Below the pieces are notes generated by a model that did no database searches, had not been told where the DNA came from, and saw only the letters and a list, made by a program, of their open reading frames with translations. From assembly GCA_900549885.1 (NCBI GenBank), contig URQA01000058.1:1-14519 (forward strand): 14,519 nucleotides of DNA, read 5' to 3'. How positions within the stretch are numbered: position 1 is the stretch's first letter; each line of letters opens with the position of its first letter. Of the stretch, positions 7,766-14,116 are shown one piece after another. Origin of the DNA: an uncultured Eubacteriales bacterium. GTDB taxonomy: Bacteria; Bacillota; Clostridia; Oscillospirales; Oscillospiraceae. The position numbers and the translations under genes are program-made.

Positions 7766-7786
7766 GGGCCGCAAAATGACCGCAAA
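7766..7786 (-). promoter_or_regulatory. Direct repeat upstream of araC promoter: candidate AraC-regulator binding site
   Basis: Minus strand: TTTGCGG, 4 bases (TCAT), TTTGCGG, then CCC. The two perfect 7-base units are 11 bases apart. The arrangement and 15 of 21 bases recur upstream of the ECF operon (6653-6673), which makes chance unlikely and points to a common regulator, most simply the AraC protein encoded between the two sites. Confidence 0.6.
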
Positions 7787-7787
7787 C

Positions 7788-8129
7788 TTAATATACAACT
7801 CTGTTTATCATATAGAGCCCTAGCCGCAGGAAGGCCATACTCTGAGGCGGCCGTGCTGGGACATCGCCGACGCGCTCATTCGAGAAACGATCCGGTGCCA
7901 TACGGAAAGCATGGGCAATCTCACGCCGCACGCACGCCAGCACATTTTCCCGCTTTTGTCCGAAGTGGATCGCCGTTAGCTCCCAGATCGAGTTTTGAAA
8001 CGGGGTCCCGCATTGTAACTGAGTCAAAGCAAAGAGCAAGTATTGATAGGCCTTGCTGGAGGGGCGTATTCCCATTTCCCTCAAGTACGAAGCGGCCCGG
8101 TCAGCCGCAACCTCAGAACGCTGCTTCAT
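7788..8129 (-). CDS. Small protein with a Spo0A C-terminal-like DNA-binding domain
   Basis: About 113 residues. The body resembles the DNA-binding effector domain of the sporulation regulator Spo0A: an YLREMGIRPSSKAYQYL helix pair aligns with Spo0A's EIGVPAHIKGYLYL, then IWELTAIHFGQKRENVLACVRREIAHAF aligns with its recognition-helix region, and a final AFLRLGLYMI matches the last helix. There is no receiver domain, so it cannot be phosphorylated like Spo0A. Stand-alone Spo0A-C proteins are, as I recall, common in accessory DNA of Oscillospiraceae and have no settled role; DNA binding is the reasonable guess. I start it at the second in-frame ATG (8129) because AAAGGGAG lies 7 bases before it, whereas the first ATG (8135) is only 1 base from that site. 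It diverges from the HTH gene. Confidence 0.75.
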   Translation of the reverse strand: MKQRSEVAADRAASYLREMGIRPSSKAYQYLLFALTQLQCGTPFQNSIWELTAIHFGQKRENVLACVRREIAHAFRMAPDRFSNERVGDVPARPPQSMAFLRLGLYMINRVVY

Positions 8130-8200
8130 GGTCATGCTCCCTTTCCTATTTCGCTCGGCAGTATCAACTCTACCGATTACAGCGGAATGATATAAATAAA

Positions 8201-8229
8201 ATTATACAAGTATAAGCGGTAAATAACAA
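8201..8229 (-). promoter_or_regulatory. Promoter of the Spo0A-C-like gene
   Basis: Minus strand: -35 TTGTTA (8229-8224, 4 of 6), 17-base spacer, -10 TATAAT (8206-8201, perfect). Expected start near 8194, giving a leader of about 65 bases. Its -35 box abuts the -35 box of the opposite promoter at 8230. Confidence 0.7.
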
Positions 8230-8258
8230 GTGACAGCGGCCTAATACCAAAATATAAT
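8230..8258 (+). promoter_or_regulatory. Promoter of the HTH regulator gene
   Basis: Plus strand: -35 GTGACA (8230-8235, 5 of 6), 17-base spacer, -10 TATAAT (8253-8258, perfect). Expected start near 8265, giving a leader of about 58 bases that contains the inverted repeat 8293-8320. Confidence 0.8.
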
Positions 8259-8292
8259 CACGCTGCCAGCGAACATTGTTTTTGAATAATCG

Positions 8293-8320
8293 GGTATCAT
8301 CAACATAAAGAGGTGATACC
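8293..8320 (+). promoter_or_regulatory. Inverted repeat in the leader of the HTH gene: operator or Shine-Dalgarno-sequestering hairpin
   Basis: GGTATCA (8293-8299) and TGATACC (8314-8320) are perfectly complementary with 14 bases between. The right arm overlaps the ribosome binding site AGAGGTG (8309-8315), which lies 7 bases before the TTG start. Either a dimer of the encoded HTH protein binds here and represses itself, or the RNA arms pair and limit translation. The 14-base spacing favours a protein site. Confidence 0.55.
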
Positions 8321-8322
8321 TG

Positions 8323-8658
8323 TTGGAGGAAAGCTATATCGCAAAGCGTATTACTCAACTCCGGATGGCTCGGAATATCTCAGAATATCAGATGTCGCTG
8401 GAGCTGGGCCACAGCAAAAGCTATATCCAGAGCATTACCTCCGGAAAGTCCAAGCCATCAACACAGGAGCTATTTAATATCGCGGATTATTTCAATATGA
8501 GCCTGTCTGAGTTCTTTGACGAGGAGAATGTTGAGTCTCCCACCGTGCAAAAAGCCATTGACGCCATCCGGAAGTTGAGCGAACAGGATGCGGCCCTGGC
8601 ACTGGCCATGATCCAGCGCCTTTCCCTTCCTCTGCGGGAGGGTGGAGCGGAGCAGTAA
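8323..8658 (+). CDS. XRE/Cro-C1-type helix-turn-helix transcriptional regulator
   Basis: This 111-residue protein has an N-terminal HTH_3 domain at about residues 6-62: IAKRITQLRMARNISEYQMSLELGHSKSYIQSITSGKSKPS, then the typical LFNIADYFNMSLSEFFDEE tail. The remainder (63-111) is a short helical region, probably for dimerisation. It starts at TTG, chosen because AGAGGTG lies 7 bases upstream and no ATG in that frame occurs before residue 15. Proteins of this size are common as repressors of mobile elements or as regulators of adjacent divergent genes. It is the only plus-strand gene in the window, divergent from the Spo0A-C-like gene and convergent with the large operon, and it ends at a strong terminator. 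Its target is unknown; the palindrome in its own leader is the best candidate. Confidence 0.9.
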   Translation: MEESYIAKRITQLRMARNISEYQMSLELGHSKSYIQSITSGKSKPSTQELFNIADYFNMSLSEFFDEENVESPTVQKAIDAIRKLSEQDAALALAMIQRLSLPLREGGAEQ

Positions 8659-8677
8659 GCCGTCTCTCAATAAAAGT

Positions 8678-8720
8678 GCCCGAGGGGTACGCTATGCGGC
8701 GTATCCCCTCGGGCTTTTTT
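8678..8720. terminator. Strong rho-independent terminator between convergent genes
   Basis: GCCCGAGGGGTACGC (8678-8692) pairs with the arm 8699-8714 with one bulged T and a 6-base loop, followed by TTTTTT (8715-8720). On the minus strand the stem is followed by ACTTTTATT, so it can also stop transcripts of the long minus-strand operon ending at 8776. It begins 19 bases after the HTH stop codon. Confidence 0.9.
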
Positions 8721-8775
8721 CATTGGCCGCGCCTGCGGCCGGAGCGTTGATTGGCTCTTTACTTAATTTGGTGTG

Positions 8776-9084
8776 TTACATATTGGGTGGCGGCGTCCCG
8801 CGCTCTACGGTCTCGCCCGAAAAACAATGTCCACAATACTCCCAGATACCGGAGACATCCAGACAACGCTTGAATGTGGCGTAGGTGGATCTCCATGCCC
8901 CAGTTGTAGGGTCCTGGCGCATACCATAGGGGTCCCCCATTTGCGCGCAGGCGCTGCTCATGCAGATGGGCGGCAGGCAGTTCATCGCCGCATCCACCAC
9001 GGCCTCCTCTACATAGTCTCCAGGCTTTGCGGCGGCATAGTCGAAATCGTCCGAGGTAAAAACTTCTTTCCCTTGGTAGGTCAT
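8776..9084 (-). CDS. Small Cys-rich hypothetical protein
   Basis: 102 residues; I do not recognise a family. Cysteines at 36, 41, 46, 74, 84 and 87 (the last two as CGHC) suggest zinc binding or a redox role. The N-terminal third is acidic (TSDDFDYAAAKPGDYVEEAV). Start ATG has GGAGAGGAG 8-9 bases upstream. It is the last gene of the minus-strand operon, 78 bases after the preceding gene and ahead of the bidirectional terminator. No signal peptide or membrane segment is visible. It is probably real because of its ribosome binding site, operon position and typical composition. Confidence 0.65.
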   Translation of the reverse strand: MTYQGKEVFTSDDFDYAAAKPGDYVEEAVVDAAMNCLPPICMSSACAQMGDPYGMRQDPTTGAWRSTYATFKRCLDVSGIWEYCGHCFSGETVERGTPPPNM

Positions 9085-9162
9085 ATCAAGGTGCTCCTCT
9101 CCGGTTTGTTTTTTATGCGGCGTCCCGAACTTGTTCCGCCAGAAAAGCGGGGACGCGGTTTA

Positions 9163-9579
9163 TCAGGTTTCCTCATAGGGCGGATGGCGGTAGATCTCCA
9201 TGTTGCGTGCTTCGATGTTATACACAAAATTGACTTCACGCCATCGTCCCTGAAAGAAGGGGATGCCCTCCCAACGCCCGCTACTGTCCACGGCAATAAT
9301 ACCCCAGCAGCTGTATTCTGGTCCGCACTCCCACCAGGCGGGAGTGCCGTCCATCTCCTGAAGCTGCGCCAGGGAGAGCGGAAGGTTTACACGGCTTTCG
9401 TCCTCATCGGAATCATAGTCTGTCCAAAGGCAGCAATGGGCACAGGCTTTCATTCCCCATCCCAGGCAGAGCGGATAGGGATTGCGTGTTTCCGAACGGT
9501 AACACGGCGGGTGCTTATCTGGATGCTTGACTGCTTGGGGGGCTTCGATGCTCGGCCTATCCTTCTTTTCCTTGTTCAT
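9163..9579 (-). CDS. Small Cys/Trp-rich hypothetical protein
   Basis: 138 residues with no family I recognise. The N terminus is charged and Pro-rich (1-35). A Cys cluster follows (C38, C46, C49, C50, in KACAHCCLW), then C85 and C91 (WWECGPEYSCWG). The second half contains many aromatic residues (GRWEGIPFFQGRWREVNFVYNIE), resembling a compact beta domain. The cysteine spacing would permit a zinc site. GGAGGAG precedes the ATG by 4-5 bases. It follows the 331-residue gene after 23 bases and precedes the other small Cys-rich gene, so it is part of the same transcript. Confidence 0.7.
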   Translation of the reverse strand: MNKEKKDRPSIEAPQAVKHPDKHPPCYRSETRNPYPLCLGWGMKACAHCCLWTDYDSDEDESRVNLPLSLAQLQEMDGTPAWWECGPEYSCWGIIAVDSSGRWEGIPFFQGRWREVNFVYNIEARNMEIYRHPPYEET

Positions 9580-9602
9580 CTTGCTCCTCCATTCCAGGTA
9601 TT

Positions 9603-10598
9603 TTAAGCGGCCTTTTGATGGACGCGGAGCCCTGCCGCTCTGATCCGAAGCTCGTCCGACAGGTAGCGGAGAGAGGTAAACTCCTCGTCCAGGTCGGTAA
9701 GCTCGCGCTTTAGAATATTCTCATAATTCCGCTTCTTCTCCTCCAGGCCCTGGATGCGCATGACCCAGCGATCCATGATCTTGGGGCTCTGGCTTCCGCT
9801 CTGGATCAGGTGGGTGACGCGCTCCTCATACTCGGCAATCTCCCTGCGGACAGACCGATAGAAGGCGGCAGTCATCTTCTTGCGCTGTTTGGCGTCGTCT
9901 ACAACATAAATGCTGTTGACCTCCAGCGGATCACGGTCGGGACGCTTGAGCTGGTTATGCTCCTCCAGCATCTCCACAAAGTCCTCAAACACCTGCAATC
10001 TGGCGGCAAAGTCCCGGGGAACGAAAAAGAAATGCCCCCGGCCTATTTTGACGGCCTGCATAGAGTCCACATAGTTCTCCAGTAGGGTTTCAATCTGCCG
10101 CCGGCCGGCGCAGTTCTGGTAGAGTTCAAAAAGCCTCTGCGCCTCCATACAGTACGGAAGCGGGTCGATGAACGGATCGGAGACAAGATTATCATAGGAA
10201 AACAGCTTGCTGGTCTTATTGAAGGTGATGTTGGCCAGCTTGCGGTATTCATTGGTGTCCTCATGCACGGTCTCCTTGACCAGCTCACGGGAGATCACAG
10301 AGGCGTTTCCACCTTTGTTATCCCGGCAGTACACCTTGAAGATCTGTGGGCCGCTGTCGGTTTTCACTACCCGGCGCTCGTAAATATCGCCGGTGGCGGA
10401 ACGAAAAGCGTCCCCCATGGCAGTCCGATTGCTCCTGCCCTTGGGAAATCCTACGGCGTCACACAGGCTTTCCAACTCGTCCCGGTCGATCAGGATGCTG
10501 GAAAGTGAATAGTACAGCACCTTTCCCAAAACATCTCCGCCGTCCTGAGAAACGGCGGCAAAGTCTTCAAAGCGGATGGTTTTCTCATTGTTCAACAT
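9603..10598 (-). CDS. Conserved-looking protein of unknown function, 331 residues, C-terminal coiled coil
   Basis: A soluble 331-residue protein. The N-terminal part (about 20-105: LGKVLYYSLSSILIDRDELES..., then IYERRVVKTDSGPQIFKVYCRD) looks like a mixed alpha/beta domain. The middle (about 150-240) is helical, and residues 285-325 have heptad-like Leu/Glu/Lys spacing suggesting a coiled coil. The layout recalls DUF6744-type proteins of clostridial accessory DNA, but I cannot confirm that. It ends in Lys-Ala-Ala. Its ATG lies inside the last codons of the 58-residue zinc-ribbon gene (14-base overlap), implying coupled translation. Its position behind a Rad50-like ATPase and a primase suggests a role in replication or maintenance of the element. 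The ATG at 10598 is preceded by GGAGG within the upstream gene. Confidence 0.8.
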   Translation of the reverse strand: MLNNEKTIRFEDFAAVSQDGGDVLGKVLYYSLSSILIDRDELESLCDAVGFPKGRSNRTAMGDAFRSATGDIYERRVVKTDSGPQIFKVYCRDNKGGNASVISRELVKETVHEDTNEYRKLANITFNKTSKLFSYDNLVSDPFIDPLPYCMEAQRLFELYQNCAGRRQIETLLENYVDSMQAVKIGRGHFFFVPRDFAARLQVFEDFVEMLEEHNQLKRPDRDPLEVNSIYVVDDAKQRKKMTAAFYRSVRREIAEYEERVTHLIQSGSQSPKIMDRWVMRIQGLEEKKRNYENILKRELTDLDEEFTSLRYLSDELRIRAAGLRVHQKAA

Positions 10599-10761
10599 TG
10601 TTTTTTACCTCCGAAATCAAATCTTTGGTTGCCTTTTGATGGCAGGCCGCACACTCAAAGTACCGGCTTGCCTGTTCGTATTCCGTGTCCACATAAATCG
10701 TCCGGTATGTGGAAAACTCTGCCGGAGCTCCACACCAGCAGCATAAACGGTTGGTTGGCAA
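10585..10761 (-). CDS. 58-residue zinc-ribbon-like protein with TTG start
   Basis: A short frame reading MPTNRLCCWCGAPAEF... and ending KNNVEQ. It has two zinc knuckles, CCWC (C7/C10) and CAAC followed by His (C37/C40/H41), about 26 residues apart, the pattern of a minimal zinc ribbon. Start is TTG at 10761-10759, supported by a near-perfect AAAGGAG (10774-10768) 6 bases upstream; there is no ATG. Its stop overlaps the next gene by 14 bases, and it starts 25 bases after the primase stop, so it fits tightly into the operon. It may bind DNA or RNA or mediate protein contact; the exact function is unknown. Confidence 0.8.
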   Translation of the reverse strand: MPTNRLCCWCGAPAEFSTYRTIYVDTEYEQASRYFECAACHQKATKDLISEVKNNVEQ

Positions 10762-10786
10762 AGCGTTCTCCTTTCGCTGGCGGGCC

Positions 10787-12217
10787 CTATGCCGCTGTGG
10801 GCATGGCCCACGGCTTGTTCTGATAGACCGTCACCGTCTGATACCCCATCTGCTGATAGGCCCAGAATCGGTGCAGGCCGTCGATCACCACGCCGTTGAC
10901 GCTGACAAGGGGCGGAAAGTCCACTTTGCCTGCCCACAGGAGCTTCAGATAGTATTGCGCTTTCTTCATGTCCGCAGGTTTCCCGGCAGTCAGCTGGTCT
11001 ATCGGAACTGTTAATTCCTCCCACTCGCAGGTGTGGATAAAGCCGCGGTCCTGCTCGGGATATTCCTGTTTCCACAGGCTTTCCAGGCGCATGGTGATAA
11101 AGTTTGAAGTCATATCCAAAATGTTCACACCCTTTGAGGCCGCTTCATTGCGGGCCTTGTAGAAGTCGTCCACGCCCTTGAAGGTCATGTTCCAGTTCAT
11201 CAGGCGTACCCGGAGATTGGGTATGCTCTGTACCGTTTCCAGGATTTTTCCCAGGGCGTTTCGCACCCGCCAGTTGACCAGCTTATCCATGTCCAGGGCA
11301 ACCACGACCTCTTCCAGATTCTCCATGGACTGGAGCGCATCCTTGAGGCCGGCGATGGCCGTCACGCCAGCAAAGCAGAGAAAGAGCGCGTCGTGATCCA
11401 GGAAGCTGGCCACATCGCCTTTTAAGCCTCCCTCTGTGAGATAGGCGGTCCTGGCATGGATATTCCCGGTGACATGGATATAGGAGTAGCTGCGGGTCCC
11501 ATGAGCCTTGCCGCGGCTGGAGAGCCACCGGTATTTTCGATCCGGCTTGGTCTCATCATCCAGCCGGATCTGGAGACCCTGGATATAGCCGTTCCTGTCG
11601 CGGCACGGCACCAGAAGCCCCGAATGGCCGAGGATGTTCCAGTATCCCCGGTCAACATAGAAGCCCGGGACGCCCTCCAGATTGTGAAAGTCGGAAAGGA
11701 TGCCCGCCAGAAAACGCCGGGCGGAGCTGGACATGGGCAGAGTGCGGTACATGTTTTGCTCAATACGCTCCTCACTCAATCCCCGAGCCAAAAGATCGGC
11801 TTTGTGCTTGGGGGAGAGCTCCAGGTGCATGAGCATATCATAGTAGACATTGTGCCGGACGGCCAGGGAGCTGGGCTCCCGTTCCGCCGGTTTTTGTGAC
11901 AGGGGCTGCTGGGGAAACCGGTAAAGAACGCTGTCCTCCGATAACGCCCGAAACGCCTGCCGGTTTGAAACCCCCTCCATCTTGGCATAGAGGGACACGC
12001 TGTTGCCCTTTTCTCCGCAGAGCACACAGCGGAAAATATTTCTGGTGGTGTTGAGAAAGAGATGGTGTTTCCCTGGCCCGTGGTCGCCGCAGAATGGGCA
12101 GGAGGCTTCCACCTCCTCCCATTCCAGCGTGCGGTCATTCAGGACAAGCCCACATCTTCTCGCCACATTCAGGATCGGAAATTCCTGATAAGAATGGCCG
12201 GAACGGTGCTTGCCCAT
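10787..12217 (-). CDS. DnaG-like primase (zinc finger plus TOPRIM) fused to a ParB-like domain
   Basis: 476 residues in three parts. (1) A CHC2-type zinc finger at about 38-82: CPFCGDHG...IFRCVLCGEKGNSVSLYAKMEG. Ligands are C40, C43, C64 and C67, so the usual His of DnaG is Cys. (2) A TOPRIM-like catalytic region at about 255-355: LTEGGLKGD (E262), then VVALDMDK (D309, D311), then KGVDDFYK, as in DUF3854/Toprim_3 primases of plasmids and phages. (3) A C-terminal segment (about 400-470) with VPIDQLTAG, then PPLVSVNGVVIDGLHRFWAYQQMG, the ParB/Srx fold with the GxHRxxA motif (447-452). The predicted role is synthesis of RNA primers for element replication, with the ParB-like part perhaps binding nucleotide or DNA. 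A GGTGAG ribosome binding site precedes the ATG. It ends in Ala-Ala and lies between the Rad50-like ATPase and the zinc-ribbon gene. Confidence 0.9.
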   Translation of the reverse strand: MGKHRSGHSYQEFPILNVARRCGLVLNDRTLEWEEVEASCPFCGDHGPGKHHLFLNTTRNIFRCVLCGEKGNSVSLYAKMEGVSNRQAFRALSEDSVLYRFPQQPLSQKPAEREPSSLAVRHNVYYDMLMHLELSPKHKADLLARGLSEERIEQNMYRTLPMSSSARRFLAGILSDFHNLEGVPGFYVDRGYWNILGHSGLLVPCRDRNGYIQGLQIRLDDETKPDRKYRWLSSRGKAHGTRSYSYIHVTGNIHARTAYLTEGGLKGDVASFLDHDALFLCFAGVTAIAGLKDALQSMENLEEVVVALDMDKLVNWRVRNALGKILETVQSIPNLRVRLMNWNMTFKGVDDFYKARNEAASKGVNILDMTSNFITMRLESLWKQEYPEQDRGFIHTCEWEELTVPIDQLTAGKPADMKKAQYYLKLLWAGKVDFPPLVSVNGVVIDGLHRFWAYQQMGYQTVTVYQNKPWAMPTAA

Positions 12218-12231
12218 AGGCGCTCACCGTT

Positions 12232-14100
12232 TTATGCGGCTTTCGGGACACCCGTATTGTCGGCCACCTGGACCTGCAGCGCGGTGCCCTTGATCACTTT
12301 GGCGATAAACACCTGCCCCGTGGGGCGCACATTGTCGATGACGGGAACGGACTCCACATCGTCGATAAAAGTCGGGTACTCGACGCCCAGCAGACGCTTG
12401 ATCAGCTCCGCAACTTCCAGTCCAGCCCGAATTCGCTCGGAGTGAGACAGACAAATGTAGTCGCGGCCCTCATAGGTGAAGCGGAATACATCCTTGACTT
12501 CGCCGGTGCTCTTCACCACATCATAGAGGGTGATCGACACCCGGTTCATCCTGAGCTTAGAGAAGTTGATCTCCACCCGCTTTGAGATATAGAAGGCCAG
12601 GGCGGAAAGAAGCTCCTTCTTTTGCTGGATGGAGGCCTGCATCTGCTTGATGTCCTGCTCCTGCTTCCCCGCAGCCTCCGGAGAGGCCTGGACCAGCTTC
12701 GACAGCACCTCAATTTTGGCATTGAGCCCGGCAAACTCCGTGCGGGCCCTGTTCAGTTCCTCGATTTCCTCCTGGCTGAGCATACCGCATTCCCGGTCCA
12801 GCTCGGTGCTCTGGATCTCGCTGTGCAGGCGCTCAAGCTCTTGCTGGTGGAAATTTCGCCGTTCCTCCGCCTGTTCAAGCGCCTGTTTACGTTGGCCGCT
12901 GAGTTCCTCAAGCTCGGCTTCTCCGGCGGCAATATCGTCCTCCCGAAACTGCTCAAAAACGGTCCGCGCCTTGGCGTCCAACTCCTGGACTTCTTTGCAC
13001 TGGGCGGTGAGCTGGCAGCCTTCGGCCTGGATGCGGCGCAGGGAGGCGGCAAATTCCCCCTTCACCTGCGGCAATGTCTGCTCCGTGATGGTCTGGCGGC
13101 ACATGGGGCACTGCACCCCCGCCGTCAGGCCGTCGTGGATATGCTTGGTTCGCTTGAACTCCATACTGAGCCTGTGGATACGCTCCTGCGCCTGGGCCAG
13201 TGCGGCGGCATACTTGCTCTGGTAGGCGTCCGCCTTGCGGCGGGCCAGCTTCTCAGCTGCGGCGTGAATTTGAAGATCCAGGTTTGCCGTATCGGCAATC
13301 ACTGGATTCTCCCGCTGTAATTCTTCATAACGGGCGTATAAGTCGGCCAGACGGTCGATCATACTGTTTCCGTCAAAACCTGTGGTGCGCTTACGCTCCA
13401 GTTCACCGATTCGCTCCTGAAGCTGTGTATGCCTTACCTGAGCTTCCATGAGCTCCTGTGCCTGCTCCTTCTGTTGAGAGGCGTGCAGGTCAATCTGCCC
13501 CTGGATATAGACCATATCCTTTTCTATGTCGGTCACTTGTTCGCGCAGCTGCTTGGAGTAAGCCTCCGCGGATAGAAACTCCTGCTTTTCCAGCAGTGCC
13601 CGCGTCTGGTCGCTGAGCTGAGCGAGAACTTCCGCCTTGGGCACCTCCGGCAGATACCGCTCCAAAAGGTTGCGGCCCTTACTGCCCAAAACATTGATAA
13701 AGTATTGCGGGTTGAACATCGACAGGAAAAGATCGCGCTCTCCAAACATGGTGGTGAGATCCCCCTGGCCGATGCGGACACCATCCAGCGTGATGTCCAT
13801 TTTGTCATCCTTGCGATGGCGGGCGAGGGTCCGAAGTTTGCCGGACTCATCCTCAAACTCCAGCTCTACCAGCAAATCACGGGTATCCTGATGATAGAGG
13901 TAGTCAATCTTCGCGCCGGCATAGAAGCCTACGCCGGTGATGGCAAAGGCGATGGCGTCGGCAATGCTGCTTTTCCCCACGCCCATATGGCCGGAGATCA
14001 CATTCATGCCGCCAAACTGAAAGGTCTTCTGGTCCGCATATCCCTTAAACCCGCTGATTGTAAGCCGGGTCACGCGGAATTGCTTGATCGGTTGGATCAT
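12232..14100 (-). CDS. Rad50/SbcC-like SMC-type ATPase with zinc hook
   Basis: This 622-residue protein has the N-terminal RLTISGFKGY start of SMC/Rad50 proteins, Walker A GHMGVGKSS (37-45), and a long coiled coil (about 165-500) interrupted by CPMC (331-334), the zinc hook of Rad50/SbcC. A variant signature LSHSERIRAGLE (551-562) and Walker B YPTFIDD (D580, D581) follow, with Asp where the catalytic Glu usually is. It is shorter than cellular SbcC (about 1000 residues) and resembles phage and plasmid recombination ATPases. Such proteins tether DNA ends and usually work with an Mre11/SbcD nuclease; none is visible here, but one may lie beyond the right edge. It starts after AAGGAGG, 16 bases from the upstream stop. 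It ends in Lys-Ala-Ala. Confidence 0.92.
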   Translation of the reverse strand: MIQPIKQFRVTRLTISGFKGYADQKTFQFGGMNVISGHMGVGKSSIADAIAFAITGVGFYAGAKIDYLYHQDTRDLLVELEFEDESGKLRTLARHRKDDKMDITLDGVRIGQGDLTTMFGERDLFLSMFNPQYFINVLGSKGRNLLERYLPEVPKAEVLAQLSDQTRALLEKQEFLSAEAYSKQLREQVTDIEKDMVYIQGQIDLHASQQKEQAQELMEAQVRHTQLQERIGELERKRTTGFDGNSMIDRLADLYARYEELQRENPVIADTANLDLQIHAAAEKLARRKADAYQSKYAAALAQAQERIHRLSMEFKRTKHIHDGLTAGVQCPMCRQTITEQTLPQVKGEFAASLRRIQAEGCQLTAQCKEVQELDAKARTVFEQFREDDIAAGEAELEELSGQRKQALEQAEERRNFHQQELERLHSEIQSTELDRECGMLSQEEIEELNRARTEFAGLNAKIEVLSKLVQASPEAAGKQEQDIKQMQASIQQKKELLSALAFYISKRVEINFSKLRMNRVSITLYDVVKSTGEVKDVFRFTYEGRDYICLSHSERIRAGLEVAELIKRLLGVEYPTFIDDVESVPVIDNVRPTGQVFIAKVIKGTALQVQVADNTGVPKAA

Positions 14101-14116
14101 TTGATTGCCTCCTTAC

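Noticed and set aside
8179..8239. Repeats of AGCGG (8181-8185, 8215-8219, 8235-8239) around the divergent promoters
   Set aside because: Five-base units with irregular spacing (34 and 20 bases); too short to separate from chance.
8276..8300. Alternative promoter TTGTTT ... TATCAT before the HTH gene
   Set aside because: Spacer is only 13 bases; the GTGACA-N17-TATAAT promoter at 8230-8258 is far better.
8725..8740. Second hairpin GGCCGC-GCCT-GCGGCC beside the terminator
   Set aside because: No T-run on either side. It may help the main terminator but cannot be called one by itself.
8773..9606. Plus-strand open frame of 277 codons across the two small Cys-rich genes
   Set aside because: No ribosome binding site, no recognisable protein, and it begins at a non-promoted site behind the terminator. 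The minus-strand genes have good ribosome binding sites and operon spacing. Without a database search this remains the least secure of the rejected shadows.
12622..13320. Long open frame (232 codons) on the plus strand opposite the Rad50-like gene
   Set aside because: Antisense shadow of a GC-rich coding region; no ribosome binding site and a Leu-rich, biased composition, while the opposite frame has clear family motifs.
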